A DNA stretch of 23,611 nt, from assembly GCA_910576975.1 (NCBI GenBank), contig CAJTJY010000028.1, positions 11,687-35,297 of the forward strand, read 5' to 3'. Below the pieces are notes generated by a model, which worked only from the letters and a program-made list of their open reading frames with translations, made no database searches and was not told the origin of the DNA. Below are positions 1 to 8,127 of this stretch, piece by piece; the first letter of the stretch is position 1; each line of letters begins with the position of its first letter. This stretch comes from an uncultured Lachnospiraceae bacterium. Lineage in GTDB: Bacteria; Bacillota; Clostridia; Lachnospirales; Lachnospiraceae. The position numbers and the translations under genes were made by a program.

Positions 1-54
1 CGCCAAGACGGGACCGTGGCACGAATATATTCGTGCCACGGTCCCGTCTTGGCG
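1..54. repeat. Perfect 54-bp palindrome (27-bp arms, no loop)
   Basis: The first 54 bases read the same on both strands. The left arm starts CGCCAAGACGGGACCG and the centre is AATATATT. It could extrude as a cruciform or fold into a very stable RNA hairpin. It is followed by TGTTTTCG, a weak T-tract, so a bidirectional transcription terminator is possible. The window begins exactly at its edge, so the repeat could extend further left. Confidence 0.9.
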
Positions 55-480
55 TGTTTTCGCAGAGAAATGTTTAACTTTGCAAGTACATAACCTAATC
101 CGTCCACCTTGCGCCAATATAACAAAAACCCATACCAAAAAAATCTGCCGCTAGCATCATGTTTTCAGCCCCAAGAGCACAATCATCAGCGGCAAAGACA
201 GAATGCACAAAGATTATCTTTGGAAGCTGGCTTCCCAAGATAATCTTTGTGCATTTTGTTTGCATTGCTTTGCAATGGAGACCTTTTGAACAAATAAATA
301 TCTTAGTGCGACAGCCTCAATTTTTCCCAAAGTACAACCAAATGCGCTAAGCTTGCGAAATCAGTCATGCGTTTCTCTCATACCGTCCAGAGAAAGCCAG
401 TTTTTGCAGCCATAGCTTTTTGATCTCTTGCAGACTTCATTATTGAAATGAAATGGATTCCCCCAGTTTGTGCTGCAAAA
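55..480. other. Gene-free region carrying structured element A
   Basis: No convincing coding region is seen here. It contains structured element A (listed separately) and a weak hairpin near 372-396 with arms TTTCTCT and AGAGAAA. It lies downstream of the minus-strand sigma-factor gene. I see no clear T-tract terminator for that operon, and the 54-bp palindrome could serve instead. Confidence 0.5.
146..295 (+). repeat. Structured repeat element A (three-hairpin, related to 8295-8475)
   Basis: Three hairpins occur in series: TGCCGCT (146-152) with AGCGGCA (188-194), a long stem of about 24 bp at 204-253 with one mismatch and a 2-nt loop, and CATTGC-TTT-GCAATG at 263-277, followed by GGAGACCTTTTG. 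The order, the spacer text (AGACA before the long stem, TGTTT after it) and the 3' block ACCTTTTG match element B. Stem sequences differ between the two copies but stay paired. Element A lacks the 37-bp outer stem of B and may be degenerate. It could be a MITE-like repeat or a structured non-coding RNA. Confidence 0.65.
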
Positions 481-981
481 TCATGTTCCTTCATTTATTA
501 TTTTGTGCAGAACTTTCAAAGCCTTTGTGTGAAGCAGCTTTACATAGCTGTATGAAATATCCATTATTTCTGCGATATTTTTCAATGTTTTCCCGCTATA
601 ATAGTGCAGGATAATGATATCGCGCTCCCGCTGGGAGAGTTGTTCGAGAGCGTCCGCAAGACTTTTGAGCGTTTCCTCATTAAGCATTTCCTCATCAATG
701 TTTCCTTCGAAGCAAAGTTCCTCCGGCAGCCCGCAAACAGACTTCGCCGTCCGAAAATAGTCGATAACAGCATTCTGTGTTATCCTATATATCCATGTTG
801 ACAGAGAAGCCTTCCTCTCATCGAATCCTGAAAGTCCCTTAAATACCTTGACGAACACGTCCGATATCAAATCCTCCGCATCGTGTTCGTTTGGTATTTT
901 CCCATATATATATCGCGCCACCTTATCCTTAAACTTGGCATAAATCTGCTCAAATTCGGTGTTTTCGTGCAGTTCAATCAT
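481..981 (-). CDS. ECF-type RNA polymerase sigma factor
   Basis: This 166-aa protein has the two-domain sigma-70 ECF layout. Region 2 contains DAEDLISDVFVKVF and the downstream STWIYRITQNAVIDYFR segment. Region 4 contains LSQRERDIIILHYY and a helix-turn-helix ending SYVKLLHTKALKVL. I chose the start MIELHENTEFEQIY because its ATG overlaps the stop of the upstream small gene (ATGATTGA, 8 nt), which indicates translational coupling. A longer in-frame start exists at 1029 but would lie well inside that gene. It is the last gene of a minus-strand RiPP operon, so it probably activates that operon or a linked one (inference). No classical anti-sigma gene with membrane segments is present next to it. 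Confidence 0.9.
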   Translation of the reverse strand: MIELHENTEFEQIYAKFKDKVARYIYGKIPNEHDAEDLISDVFVKVFKGLSGFDERKASLSTWIYRITQNAVIDYFRTAKSVCGLPEELCFEGNIDEEMLNEETLKSLADALEQLSQRERDIIILHYYSGKTLKNIAEIMDISYSYVKLLHTKALKVLHKIINEGT

Positions 982-1162
982 CGGAATTATCCTCCCGGCT
1001 TTCAAATGGGACAAATTCGCCCGCAGCATTCACCTGTTCCAGTTCTTCATCTGAAAGAGTCTCGCCGTAACGTTTCTCAGTTTCATCCTTCATTTCGGCA
1101 AGACGCAGATTTTCCGAAAATTTCTGAAAGTCAAACAGCCGCCGTAATTTCTCTTCCATCAT
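974..1162 (-). CDS. Small leader-like peptide between radical SAM enzyme and sigma factor
   Basis: A 62-aa acidic protein with no membrane segment and no cysteine. Near its C-terminus it carries LSDEELEQVNAAG, which closely resembles the cleavage-site region of Nif11/NHLP-type RiPP leaders and the LSDDELGNVAGG of the precursor upstream in this operon. After this motif only a short acidic tail (EFVPFESREDNSDD) follows, so there is no plausible core peptide. The start codon overlaps the radical SAM stop (ATGA) and the stop overlaps the sigma-factor start, so it is sandwiched by coupling. Two adjacent ATG codons (1162, 1159) could serve as start. It may be a leader mimic, a chaperone, or a non-classical anti-sigma/sensor peptide. 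These roles are inference. Confidence 0.75.
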   Translation of the reverse strand: MMEEKLRRLFDFQKFSENLRLAEMKDETEKRYGETLSDEELEQVNAAGEFVPFESREDNSDD

Positions 1163-2556
1163 TCGCCCTCCATAGGCGCCACATTTTTCCACCCACGCAG
1201 CGTTTCCTCGATTTTCCTGTGCCAACCTTTTTGGAAAAATAAACACTTTGCAGGATCAATGCCAAATTTATCACCTGTAATAGCGAGTGCCAGTGCGCGG
1301 CAACCACCCCCACAGTATTTAAAATAAGGACACACTGCGCAGGTCTCATTGTTCTCTAACAACTGACCCAGTGTAGTGCAGACCTCACTCAGATATCTCC
1401 CTTTTTGTAGAATTGGCTGCAATCCCTCTTTTTTAACGCTGCCCAGGAAATTATTCTCCGCGCTAAAATACCCTGACATCTGCATACAAGGGTAAACATT
1501 TCCGTCTGCTGCAACCGCAATCATCCCCCGGTTCCCACGGCACACGGGCATACTGTCTCGGTACTCTCCAGCAACGTATTCAACGGGGCGCAGGCGGTAA
1601 GATTCTGTTCGTGGAAACACTGTAAGAAACTGCCAGATATCTATTGCCATATTGTGTTTCTTTTTGATATATCTGTCGGCAAATTCCAACATACTTTCGT
1701 AATATTCCTCAACCTCTAAGCAGGAACCATCTGCATTTTCCTTCCAGCGCGGCGATTCTGAAGTGCGGATCATGCGCATTTCGTCCACACCCATTTCATC
1801 TAACATTTCCGCTGTAGGTAACATGGATTCGATATTGAGCCGATGAACGTTCGTCTGCACTTTTACACGAAAACCCTTTTCCACGCACAGGCGAATCGCC
1901 CGAAGCGCGTCCGTCTCCGCCCCCTTGCGGTTTCTGAGCCAGTCGTGATGCCCGATTCCATCAAAGGATATTTTAATCAGCGGATTACAGCCGATTTTCC
2001 GAAATTGCTCCAATGCTGTCTCGTCAAGGAAAGAACCATTCGTGTTCAGATCCTCAAGGTGCATTCCGTGTGCGTAAATACTCTCCACAATCTCAAAAAA
2101 ATTCTTATGGAGCATAGGCTCGCCGCCTGTAATCGTAAAAGCATTGATTCCACACTTTTTCGCCTGCGCAATCAGCCTATTTGCTTCCTCAAGCGTCCAC
2201 TCACTCATTATGGGAGCGTTATCGGCAGCGTTGAAGCAGTGCAGGCAGTTATAATTGCATTTCCCTGTTATCATCCAGCTCATTGCAGGAAAATAGCGGT
2301 TGTCACAGTCGAGGTGTTTTTGCCATTCAGACAGGTTACTCTCATCCTTTGCAGGAGCAATAAATCCCATATCCAAAAATTTTTCCGCAAGCGGCAGTTC
2401 TTCCTCAAGCTCCGTTTTACCATCGCACTTCAAAAGGAATTCAAACTCTTCCTTTTTCAATCCTTTCGCGTAACGGACGCCCTTTCTGTAATACGCATAC
2501 GGCACCAGCCACCATGAGCGCAGGGCGATGTCTGGATTTAATATGTACCGGCTCAT
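1159..2556 (-). CDS. Radical SAM/SPASM peptide maturase
   Basis: A 465-aa enzyme expected to install radical-generated crosslinks or epimerisations on the adjacent precursor. The N-terminal ~90 residues form a domain of the kind that may bind leader peptides. The radical SAM motif CNYNCLHC (Cys100, Cys104, Cys107) binds the SAM-cleaving 4Fe-4S cluster, and TGGEPMLH is the SAM-binding GGE region. The C-terminal SPASM domain shows CAVCPYFKYCGGGC (from about residue 406) and a further Cys near 438 for auxiliary clusters. The ribosome binding site AAGGAG precedes the ATG. It lies 55 nt downstream of the precursor gene and overlaps the small leader-like gene by 4 nt. The family resembles Cys-rich peptide maturases and ranthipeptide/Nif11-associated enzymes. 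The exact linkage chemistry cannot be read from sequence. Confidence 0.92.
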   Translation of the reverse strand: MSRYILNPDIALRSWWLVPYAYYRKGVRYAKGLKKEEFEFLLKCDGKTELEEELPLAEKFLDMGFIAPAKDESNLSEWQKHLDCDNRYFPAMSWMITGKCNYNCLHCFNAADNAPIMSEWTLEEANRLIAQAKKCGINAFTITGGEPMLHKNFFEIVESIYAHGMHLEDLNTNGSFLDETALEQFRKIGCNPLIKISFDGIGHHDWLRNRKGAETDALRAIRLCVEKGFRVKVQTNVHRLNIESMLPTAEMLDEMGVDEMRMIRTSESPRWKENADGSCLEVEEYYESMLEFADRYIKKKHNMAIDIWQFLTVFPRTESYRLRPVEYVAGEYRDSMPVCRGNRGMIAVAADGNVYPCMQMSGYFSAENNFLGSVKKEGLQPILQKGRYLSEVCTTLGQLLENNETCAVCPYFKYCGGGCRALALAITGDKFGIDPAKCLFFQKGWHRKIEETLRGWKNVAPMEGE

Positions 2557-2611
2557 CTCAATTCACTCCTTATCATTATTTGCGGAAACTGCCGCAAAAT
2601 ACGGATATTAC

Positions 2612-2941
2612 CTAGAGATCCCCCCACTGACCGCAGTATGGGCAAATCAAAGTTTTAGGATACGTGTGGTTTTCGACGGCGTTAAGGTCACCTCCGCAGA
2701 ATTTACAACGATTGGGACCGCATCCGCCTCCTGCTACATTGCCAAGCTCATCATCCGATAACTCGCCCGTCTTGTGAATCTTTCCAAAATAAAACTCTGC
2801 CTCCTTCTCGTCCACCGGATAACCATTTTCCTTTGCGAGAGCCATAAGCTCTTCGACAGAGTTTGCCTGTTTTGCCTTTGCAATAAGGTCTTCGTCAAAT
2901 TTTTTCTGTGTTGCCTTTGCAATAAGGTCTTTTTTTTCCAT
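2612..2941 (-). CDS. Nif11/NHLP-type RiPP precursor with Cys-rich core
   Basis: A 109-aa precursor. The leader (about residues 1-70) has a Nif11-like helix region (SVEELMALAKENGYPV) and ends in GELSDDELGNVAGGG, a double-Gly-type site cleaved by C39 peptidases. The core (about 37 residues) contains five Cys: one in GCGP, two in CKFCGG and two in CPYCGQ. The two paired motifs resemble the knuckles of a zinc ribbon. The leader N-terminus contains a 13-codon tandem duplication (DLIAKA twice). The ribosome binding site AGGAGG lies 9 nt before the ATG. A gap of about 140 bp separates it from the upstream transporter gene, so it may also have its own promoter. The mature product, its modification and its activity are unknown. 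Confidence 0.88.
   Translation of the reverse strand: MEKKDLIAKATQKKFDEDLIAKAKQANSVEELMALAKENGYPVDEKEAEFYFGKIHKTGELSDDELGNVAGGGCGPNRCKFCGGDLNAVENHTYPKTLICPYCGQWGDL
2872..2931 (-). repeat. 21-bp direct repeat inside the precursor leader
   Basis: The sequence TTGCCTTTGCAATAAGGTCT (plus a final T) occurs identically at 2872-2892 and 2911-2931, 39 nt apart, which is 13 codons in frame. It encodes DLIAKA followed by K or T in both copies. The exact identity suggests a recent in-frame tandem duplication that lengthened the leader N-terminus. Confidence 0.9.
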
Positions 2942-3084
2942 AGCGCTTTCCTCCTAATATTAAGTTACCTTTACATTTTGTTACAGATTACAGTATAAAA
3001 ACTGATAATCATAGACGTGATATGCGCCTTTGTTCTTTTATACGAATCAAAACCGCCGAGAGCCAATAAATTTCAAAAAAATTT

Positions 3085-5286
3085 TCATGCCCTCAATTCT
3101 GCGGTATCGTCAACCCTTTGTCTGGCCACTAATTCTGCGAAAAAACCTCCCCTTTGTATCAACTGGTCATATGTCCCGTCTTCGATAATCTTTCCCTGAT
3201 CAAGCACCAGGATCCTGTCGCACTGTTTGATGGTAGAGAGCCTGTGCGCGATAACAATCCTCGTGCATTTCAGACTGTCCAGCGATTCCGAAACAGTTTT
3301 CTGCGTGAGATTATCAAGGGCTGAAGTCGCCTCGTCAAACATCAGCACGCTTGGTTTTGGTGCAATGGCACGGGCAATCATCAGCCGCTGCCGCTGCCCG
3401 CCCGAAATTCCGCCGCTGCCCTCGGAAATCATTGTGTGCATCCCCATCGGCATACGGCGAATATCTTCTGCAATGCCTGACAATTCGGCAGCATGCCAGG
3501 CCTCATCCATAGTAAGCCACGGTGCAGATATGATAATATTGGAGAAAATATCTCCCGTAAACAGCTTGCCATTTTGCATTACCACGCCGATATTTCGCCT
3601 TAAAGACTTTAAGTCCACCGCCGCAATATCCTTGCCATCAACGTAAACGGCGCCCTTCTGCGGCGACTCAAAGCCCAGCATAAGCCGCAAAAGCGTGGAC
3701 TTCCCGCACCCTGTTGCGCCCACGATTGCCACATACTGACCCGGACGGATTTTCAGAGACAGATCGTCAATCACAAGCGGCATATTATCGTTGTAACGGA
3801 AAGAAACGTTATCCAGTTCGATGCTACCCGAAAGCCGCGTAATCATCTGCTTTCCCTCGGAAATTTCGGGAACTGCTTTCAAAATAGGCTCTACCATATC
3901 CATAATCGGCTTAATCTGCGCCACAGTCAATGCGATTCCCGCAAGCGAGATAAATGCCCCAGAAACCATTCCGTAAGCGGTATTGAATGCATAGTAGTCC
4001 GCTACGGACACTCCTGACGATACTGCAATCCAATACATCATAAGCGTTCCTGCAAGCGAGATGGCGCTTGAAATAACACCGTTTATTTTCAGGAACATTG
4101 GAGGGTTGTAGGCAAGCCGCGCTTCTTCGGCATAAAGATTTCCCCACCGTGCGAACGCACGCATTTCTGCTCCCGAAAGCTTAATCTTCTGCACACCCGA
4201 TATCAGTGCATAGGACATTCCACTCTCTTTTGAGGACAGCTCCATCTTTTTTTTGCTGACTTTCATCTGCACAAATGCCGATACCACTGTAAACGCCACT
4301 GTAGCAAGCATAATGATAAGCGATGGTACCACCAGCGCGGGCGCGTACACAAAGATCTGCGATATGTATACAAGTGAAAATACAGACGTAAGCCCTGTCG
4401 TCAGCACTACAGACACCAGCATCTCGCACAGCGAATTGCTGCACTGCGCCCGCGCAGATAATTCTCCTGAACTGTAATTCTTGAAAAACCCTGCGGGCAG
4501 CGACATTAAGCGAGACATGATTGCAGCCTGAACCGAAATACTCATTTTGGTGTTTATCTGCGCTATAATCAGCGACTTTACGCCGTTTATCAGCAGGGAA
4601 CTGAGCGTCACGCAAATCATAAACACCGTAATCGCAAGCAAAATCTGTGTGCTGCCGTCCTCGATAACACGTGAAAACAGCAGGTTATTAAGCTTCGGCG
4701 ATAACATTCCGATCAACGTCACCGCCAGCGCTGACGCGCCTGTCATCACAAAATCAACGGGGGAAAGCGTTCCAAGAATATACCGCATCAAATCCGAAAT
4801 TCCAAGTGCTTTCAGCGGCAGCGGCTTGTAAAAAGCTATTGCTTCTTCCTCGAAAAGCTCCTGGTTTTTGCCGTTTATTTTCACATGTTTTCCTGTTTCC
4901 ATATCCCTATAATGATAACCTGAAAATCCCGCGGGGATAAGCGCAACAACCATCCCATCGCTTTTACGGATTCCCAGCATTGCTCCGATTGCATCTTTGT
5001 ACCAGCCTTTCGAGAGCGTTACCGTGCGGCGCATGATTCCATGCGGGCGAAGCAAATATTCAAGCTGTTCATTTCTGTCCGTGATATTGTCAGGAATTTC
5101 TTTTGTATTTATATGATAAAATCTTAATATCTCGTCAAAGGCGTTTTTCATCTGCTGCCGCTCGTCATTGAGTGCGGTTGAAAGACGGCTGCCCATCACG
5201 GCGCCGGCAATGTTGATAAAGGCATCTGTAAAAACATCCTGATCGTTTTGTTTACGCTGTTTTATTTGTTCGTCAAACCATCCCAT
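3085..5286 (-). CDS. NHLM-type bacteriocin ABC transporter, ATP-binding protein without peptidase
   Basis: A 733-aa ABC half-transporter. The first ~160 residues are a soluble extension typical of the second NHLM transporter subunit, with no C39 catalytic Cys. A multi-helix membrane domain follows (roughly residues 170-470), then a nucleotide-binding domain with Walker A GATGCGKST, signature SGGISGGQRQRL, Walker B SVLMFDEATSALD and the switch His in VIAHRLS. All ATPase motifs are intact. It starts 19 nt after the peptidase-containing transporter gene, with AAGGTGG as ribosome binding site. It probably forms a heterodimer or partner complex with that protein to export the modified peptide. Assignment to the NHLM_ABC2 type is from gene order and domain layout recalled from the family. 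Confidence 0.9.
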   Translation of the reverse strand: MGWFDEQIKQRKQNDQDVFTDAFINIAGAVMGSRLSTALNDERQQMKNAFDEILRFYHINTKEIPDNITDRNEQLEYLLRPHGIMRRTVTLSKGWYKDAIGAMLGIRKSDGMVVALIPAGFSGYHYRDMETGKHVKINGKNQELFEEEAIAFYKPLPLKALGISDLMRYILGTLSPVDFVMTGASALAVTLIGMLSPKLNNLLFSRVIEDGSTQILLAITVFMICVTLSSLLINGVKSLIIAQINTKMSISVQAAIMSRLMSLPAGFFKNYSSGELSARAQCSNSLCEMLVSVVLTTGLTSVFSLVYISQIFVYAPALVVPSLIIMLATVAFTVVSAFVQMKVSKKKMELSSKESGMSYALISGVQKIKLSGAEMRAFARWGNLYAEEARLAYNPPMFLKINGVISSAISLAGTLMMYWIAVSSGVSVADYYAFNTAYGMVSGAFISLAGIALTVAQIKPIMDMVEPILKAVPEISEGKQMITRLSGSIELDNVSFRYNDNMPLVIDDLSLKIRPGQYVAIVGATGCGKSTLLRLMLGFESPQKGAVYVDGKDIAAVDLKSLRRNIGVVMQNGKLFTGDIFSNIIISAPWLTMDEAWHAAELSGIAEDIRRMPMGMHTMISEGSGGISGGQRQRLMIARAIAPKPSVLMFDEATSALDNLTQKTVSESLDSLKCTRIVIAHRLSTIKQCDRILVLDQGKIIEDGTYDQLIQRGGFFAELVARQRVDDTAELRA

Positions 5287-5305
5287 TATCCTATTTTCAC
5301 CACCT

Positions 5306-7486
5306 TTATTCGTTTGTTACAAGCTGTGTGTAGACGCCGCCTCTGGCGTACAGCTCATCATGTGTTCCGCGCTCTACAACTTCCCCGTTATCAAGCACGA
5401 TGATTTCATCGCAGTCGCGTATGGTCGATAACCTATGCGCCACAACGATACAAGTAATTCCACGGTCTTTTATGGATCTTACAACCTCAAATTCCGTTTT
5501 TGCATCCAGCGCAGAAGTGGCCTCGTCAAGAATGATGATGGTCGGATCTTGGGCCAAAACACGGGCAATCTCCATTCGCTGCCGCTGGCCGCCCGAAAAG
5601 TCCTTGCCACCCTCGGTGATTTTGTAACTGTAACCCCCGTCACGCTGCATAATATCCTCATGGAGCTGCGCATCCCGCGCAGCCATGATTACCTCAAAAT
5701 CCTCTATCGAACCATCCCACATTTTGATATTGTTTGCAATTGTATCCTCAAACAAAATAATATCCTGATCCACTACCGCCAACGATCCGGTAAAAACACT
5801 TCTGTCAATTTTTTCTATAGGCTTTCCATCAAATAAGATTTCGCCTTCCCAGGGCTGGTAAAGTCCCGAAATCAGCTTTGACAGCGTGGATTTTCCGCAG
5901 CCTGATGTGCCGACAAACGCCACGCGGCTGCCGGTTTTGAGCGTTAAATTAAAATCCCTGATCAGAGGTTCTGCAAGGCGCGAATAGCCGAACGTGACAT
6001 TTTTAAGTTCCACGTTGCCCGATAATTTGCTGTACTCCGCATCCTCTAAAATCCCATCTCTGCTGCAATTCACATCCGTTGGGTATTCCATCACATCTTC
6101 AACGCGCTCCATCTGCGTGCGCATTTCCTGGAGCGTCTGTCCCGCCGAAATCAACGTCTGCGCAGGTGCGGTAAAAGAACCTAAAAAGCCCTGAAACGCC
6201 ATGATCATACCCACTGTAAACTTTCCATTTATTGTAAAATAAACTCCCAGTATCAGCACGGCGATATTTGCCAGTGACGACACAAGTTCAGGAATCATGC
6301 CAAGATACTGATTTAGGCGTTCAAAACGCACCTGCTGGGTATTTACGCTCGCCTGATAGCCCGCCCATTTCTCGAAAAATCCATTCTCTGCGCCGCTGGC
6401 CTTGATTGTTTCGACCATTTCAATCCCCGTCACAGTAGCTCCAGCGAGTTTTCCCGCATCGCGCAGCTGTACCCGGGTAATGTTCATGCGCTTATTGGAT
6501 ATAATCCTTGAGACTACAAGATTGATTACGATGGAAGCCACCCCCACCAGCGTGAGAATCAGGCTGTAGCGAAGCATCACAACAAAATAAAACACCAGCA
6601 TGACCGTGTTTAACGCCAACGGCGCGAAAGTCTCTGCCAATGACTGTGCAACCGAAGCATTCATCCTCTGCCTCTGCTGAATATCCCCCGCCATGCGCTG
6701 GGAGAAAAATTCCATCGGCATACGAAGAACCTTCCACATATAAGTGGTACTTCCGACTGCCGAAAGCTGACCGTTTATTTTCAGCGAATAAACAGCTTTC
6801 ATCCATTCCACAATGAGCTGTATCACGCTTATTCCTCCAAGCGCGAAAATAAACGGCAAAAACCATTCTGGGTTTTCACCGGTAAGCAGCCTATCCATGA
6901 AAATCCGCGAGAATGCTGGGGTGATAATCCCCAACAGAGCAGTAATCAGCGTTGTCAGCGCCACAAACACCATTGCTGTTTCCGCCTCTTTCAGCCGTTT
7001 TTTCACGAATGTCAGTATGCTCTTGGGGGCTCCGCCTGGCTCGAAGCTCTCCGCAGGCTCGAACATCAGGCAAATCCCCGTAAAGGACTTGTCAAATACT
7101 TCCATCGGCACGGAATAACTCCCTTTTGCAGGGTCGTTCAGGTACGCCTTGCTGCCCTTGAAGCCGTCCAACACTACAAAATGATTGAAATTCCAATGAA
7201 TGATACAGGGAAATTTTCCATTCTCTTTTAAACCCTCTGGTTCGTAGCGATAGCCCTTTGCTGCCAACCCATAGCTGCGTGCTGCTTTTAGGATGTTTTT
7301 CGCATTGGAACCATCTCGCGATACGCCGCAATCAGCGCGTATCTGCTCAAGCGGTATCCATTTCCCGTAATATGCAAGGATCATCGTGAGAGAAGCCGCG
7401 CCGCACTCCAGTGCTTCCATCTGCATTACCACAGGAACTTTCACCTTGCCGTTTCTGACAGGCTGCTTTATCTTTTTCGTACCCAT
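5306..7486 (-). CDS. NHLM-type peptidase-containing ABC exporter (C39 peptidase)
   Basis: A 726-aa bifunctional exporter that would cleave the leader after the double-Gly site and export the core. The N-terminal C39 peptidase shows MEALECGAASLTMILAYYG (catalytic Cys28), the His in WNFNHFVVLDG (His102) and the Asp in LNDPAKG (Asp118). The membrane domain spans about residues 165-450. The nucleotide-binding domain has Walker A GTSGCGKST, signature DFSGGQRQRM, Walker B TIIILDEATSALD and switch VVAHRLS. All key residues are present. It follows the HlyD-like gene by 15 nt and precedes the second ABC gene by 19 nt, so the three transport genes form a tight operon. The arrangement matches NHLM microcin/bacteriocin export systems. 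Confidence 0.93.
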   Translation of the reverse strand: MGTKKIKQPVRNGKVKVPVVMQMEALECGAASLTMILAYYGKWIPLEQIRADCGVSRDGSNAKNILKAARSYGLAAKGYRYEPEGLKENGKFPCIIHWNFNHFVVLDGFKGSKAYLNDPAKGSYSVPMEVFDKSFTGICLMFEPAESFEPGGAPKSILTFVKKRLKEAETAMVFVALTTLITALLGIITPAFSRIFMDRLLTGENPEWFLPFIFALGGISVIQLIVEWMKAVYSLKINGQLSAVGSTTYMWKVLRMPMEFFSQRMAGDIQQRQRMNASVAQSLAETFAPLALNTVMLVFYFVVMLRYSLILTLVGVASIVINLVVSRIISNKRMNITRVQLRDAGKLAGATVTGIEMVETIKASGAENGFFEKWAGYQASVNTQQVRFERLNQYLGMIPELVSSLANIAVLILGVYFTINGKFTVGMIMAFQGFLGSFTAPAQTLISAGQTLQEMRTQMERVEDVMEYPTDVNCSRDGILEDAEYSKLSGNVELKNVTFGYSRLAEPLIRDFNLTLKTGSRVAFVGTSGCGKSTLSKLISGLYQPWEGEILFDGKPIEKIDRSVFTGSLAVVDQDIILFEDTIANNIKMWDGSIEDFEVIMAARDAQLHEDIMQRDGGYSYKITEGGKDFSGGQRQRMEIARVLAQDPTIIILDEATSALDAKTEFEVVRSIKDRGITCIVVAHRLSTIRDCDEIIVLDNGEVVERGTHDELYARGGVYTQLVTNE

Positions 7487-7501
7487 CTTCAGACTCTCCT
7501 C

Positions 7502-7984
7502 TCAATTCAATATAAACGACATCGGCGATACGCTCTCTGTCACGATTTCAGTCTTGTATGTACCGTCTGGAATATCCACATCTGCAATTATCTCATACAC
7601 CCACTCACCCTTGGAAAAGCCTCCGAGATGCATCAAATAGGGATCCATATCCGCATTTACGGCGATCGGACTTTCGGCAATTTCAGAAACAGCAAAATCC
7701 TTCCCATTTACCTTTACCAGCATTCCCGTTTTAATCTTAGCGGCGTCTTCCTCTGTAACATAACAGATAAAAATGCCGTTTTCGCTCGTCCCCGCAGAAA
7801 GGATCTTGCTTTCAAGACGCCCAAAAATCCCCCAGACACATACCCCCGCCAACAAAACAATCACCGCCGCCAGTATCATCCATACGCTCGGATTGGATAC
7901 GCGGATATAATCGTTTAGCTGCTCGGGAGAAGAAACACGGGCAATACTTGATTTACGAAAAATTTGTTTTCCATCATACTTCAT
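7502..7984 (-). CDS. Short HlyD-like (NHLM-type) secretion protein
   Basis: A 160-aa protein with one transmembrane segment (about residues 33-55, WMILAAVIVLLAGVCVWGIF) and an extracytoplasmic beta-rich domain (IKTGMLVKVNGKDFAV resembles the barrel segment of membrane-fusion proteins). It is much shorter than ordinary HlyD proteins and lacks the long coiled coil, as expected for a Gram-positive cell with no outer membrane. It is the first gene of the RiPP operon; GGAGG lies just before the ATG. It probably docks onto the two ABC proteins. The family call rests on position, topology and the N-terminal IFRKSSIARVSSPEQLNDYI region, and is moderately secure. Confidence 0.75.
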   Translation of the reverse strand: MKYDGKQIFRKSSIARVSSPEQLNDYIRVSNPSVWMILAAVIVLLAGVCVWGIFGRLESKILSAGTSENGIFICYVTEEDAAKIKTGMLVKVNGKDFAVSEIAESPIAVNADMDPYLMHLGGFSKGEWVYEIIADVDIPDGTYKTEIVTESVSPMSFILN

Positions 7985-8026
7985 GTCAACCTCCGGCTTT
8001 TTATATTTTAATATTAATTATCTAAC

Positions 8027-8054
8027 ATTATAAATGAAACCGCAAAAAAAACAA
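8027..8054 (-). promoter_or_regulatory. Candidate promoter for the RiPP transport operon
   Basis: On the minus strand TTGTTT (8054-8049) is followed after 16 nt by a perfect TATAAT (8032-8027), about 43 nt upstream of the HlyD-like start codon. This fits the housekeeping sigma rather than an ECF promoter. No other element was identified here. Confidence 0.5.
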
Positions 8055-8127
8055 CCTATCTACTAAAAAATATCCCTTATCTGCCAAAATGTTTTCTAAA
8101 ATTCCTTCTAACAAACGCAAATAATGG

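Noticed and set aside
1843..2517. A 224-codon plus-strand frame opposite the radical SAM gene
   Set aside because: It is antisense to a gene with clear motifs and has no recognisable domain of its own.
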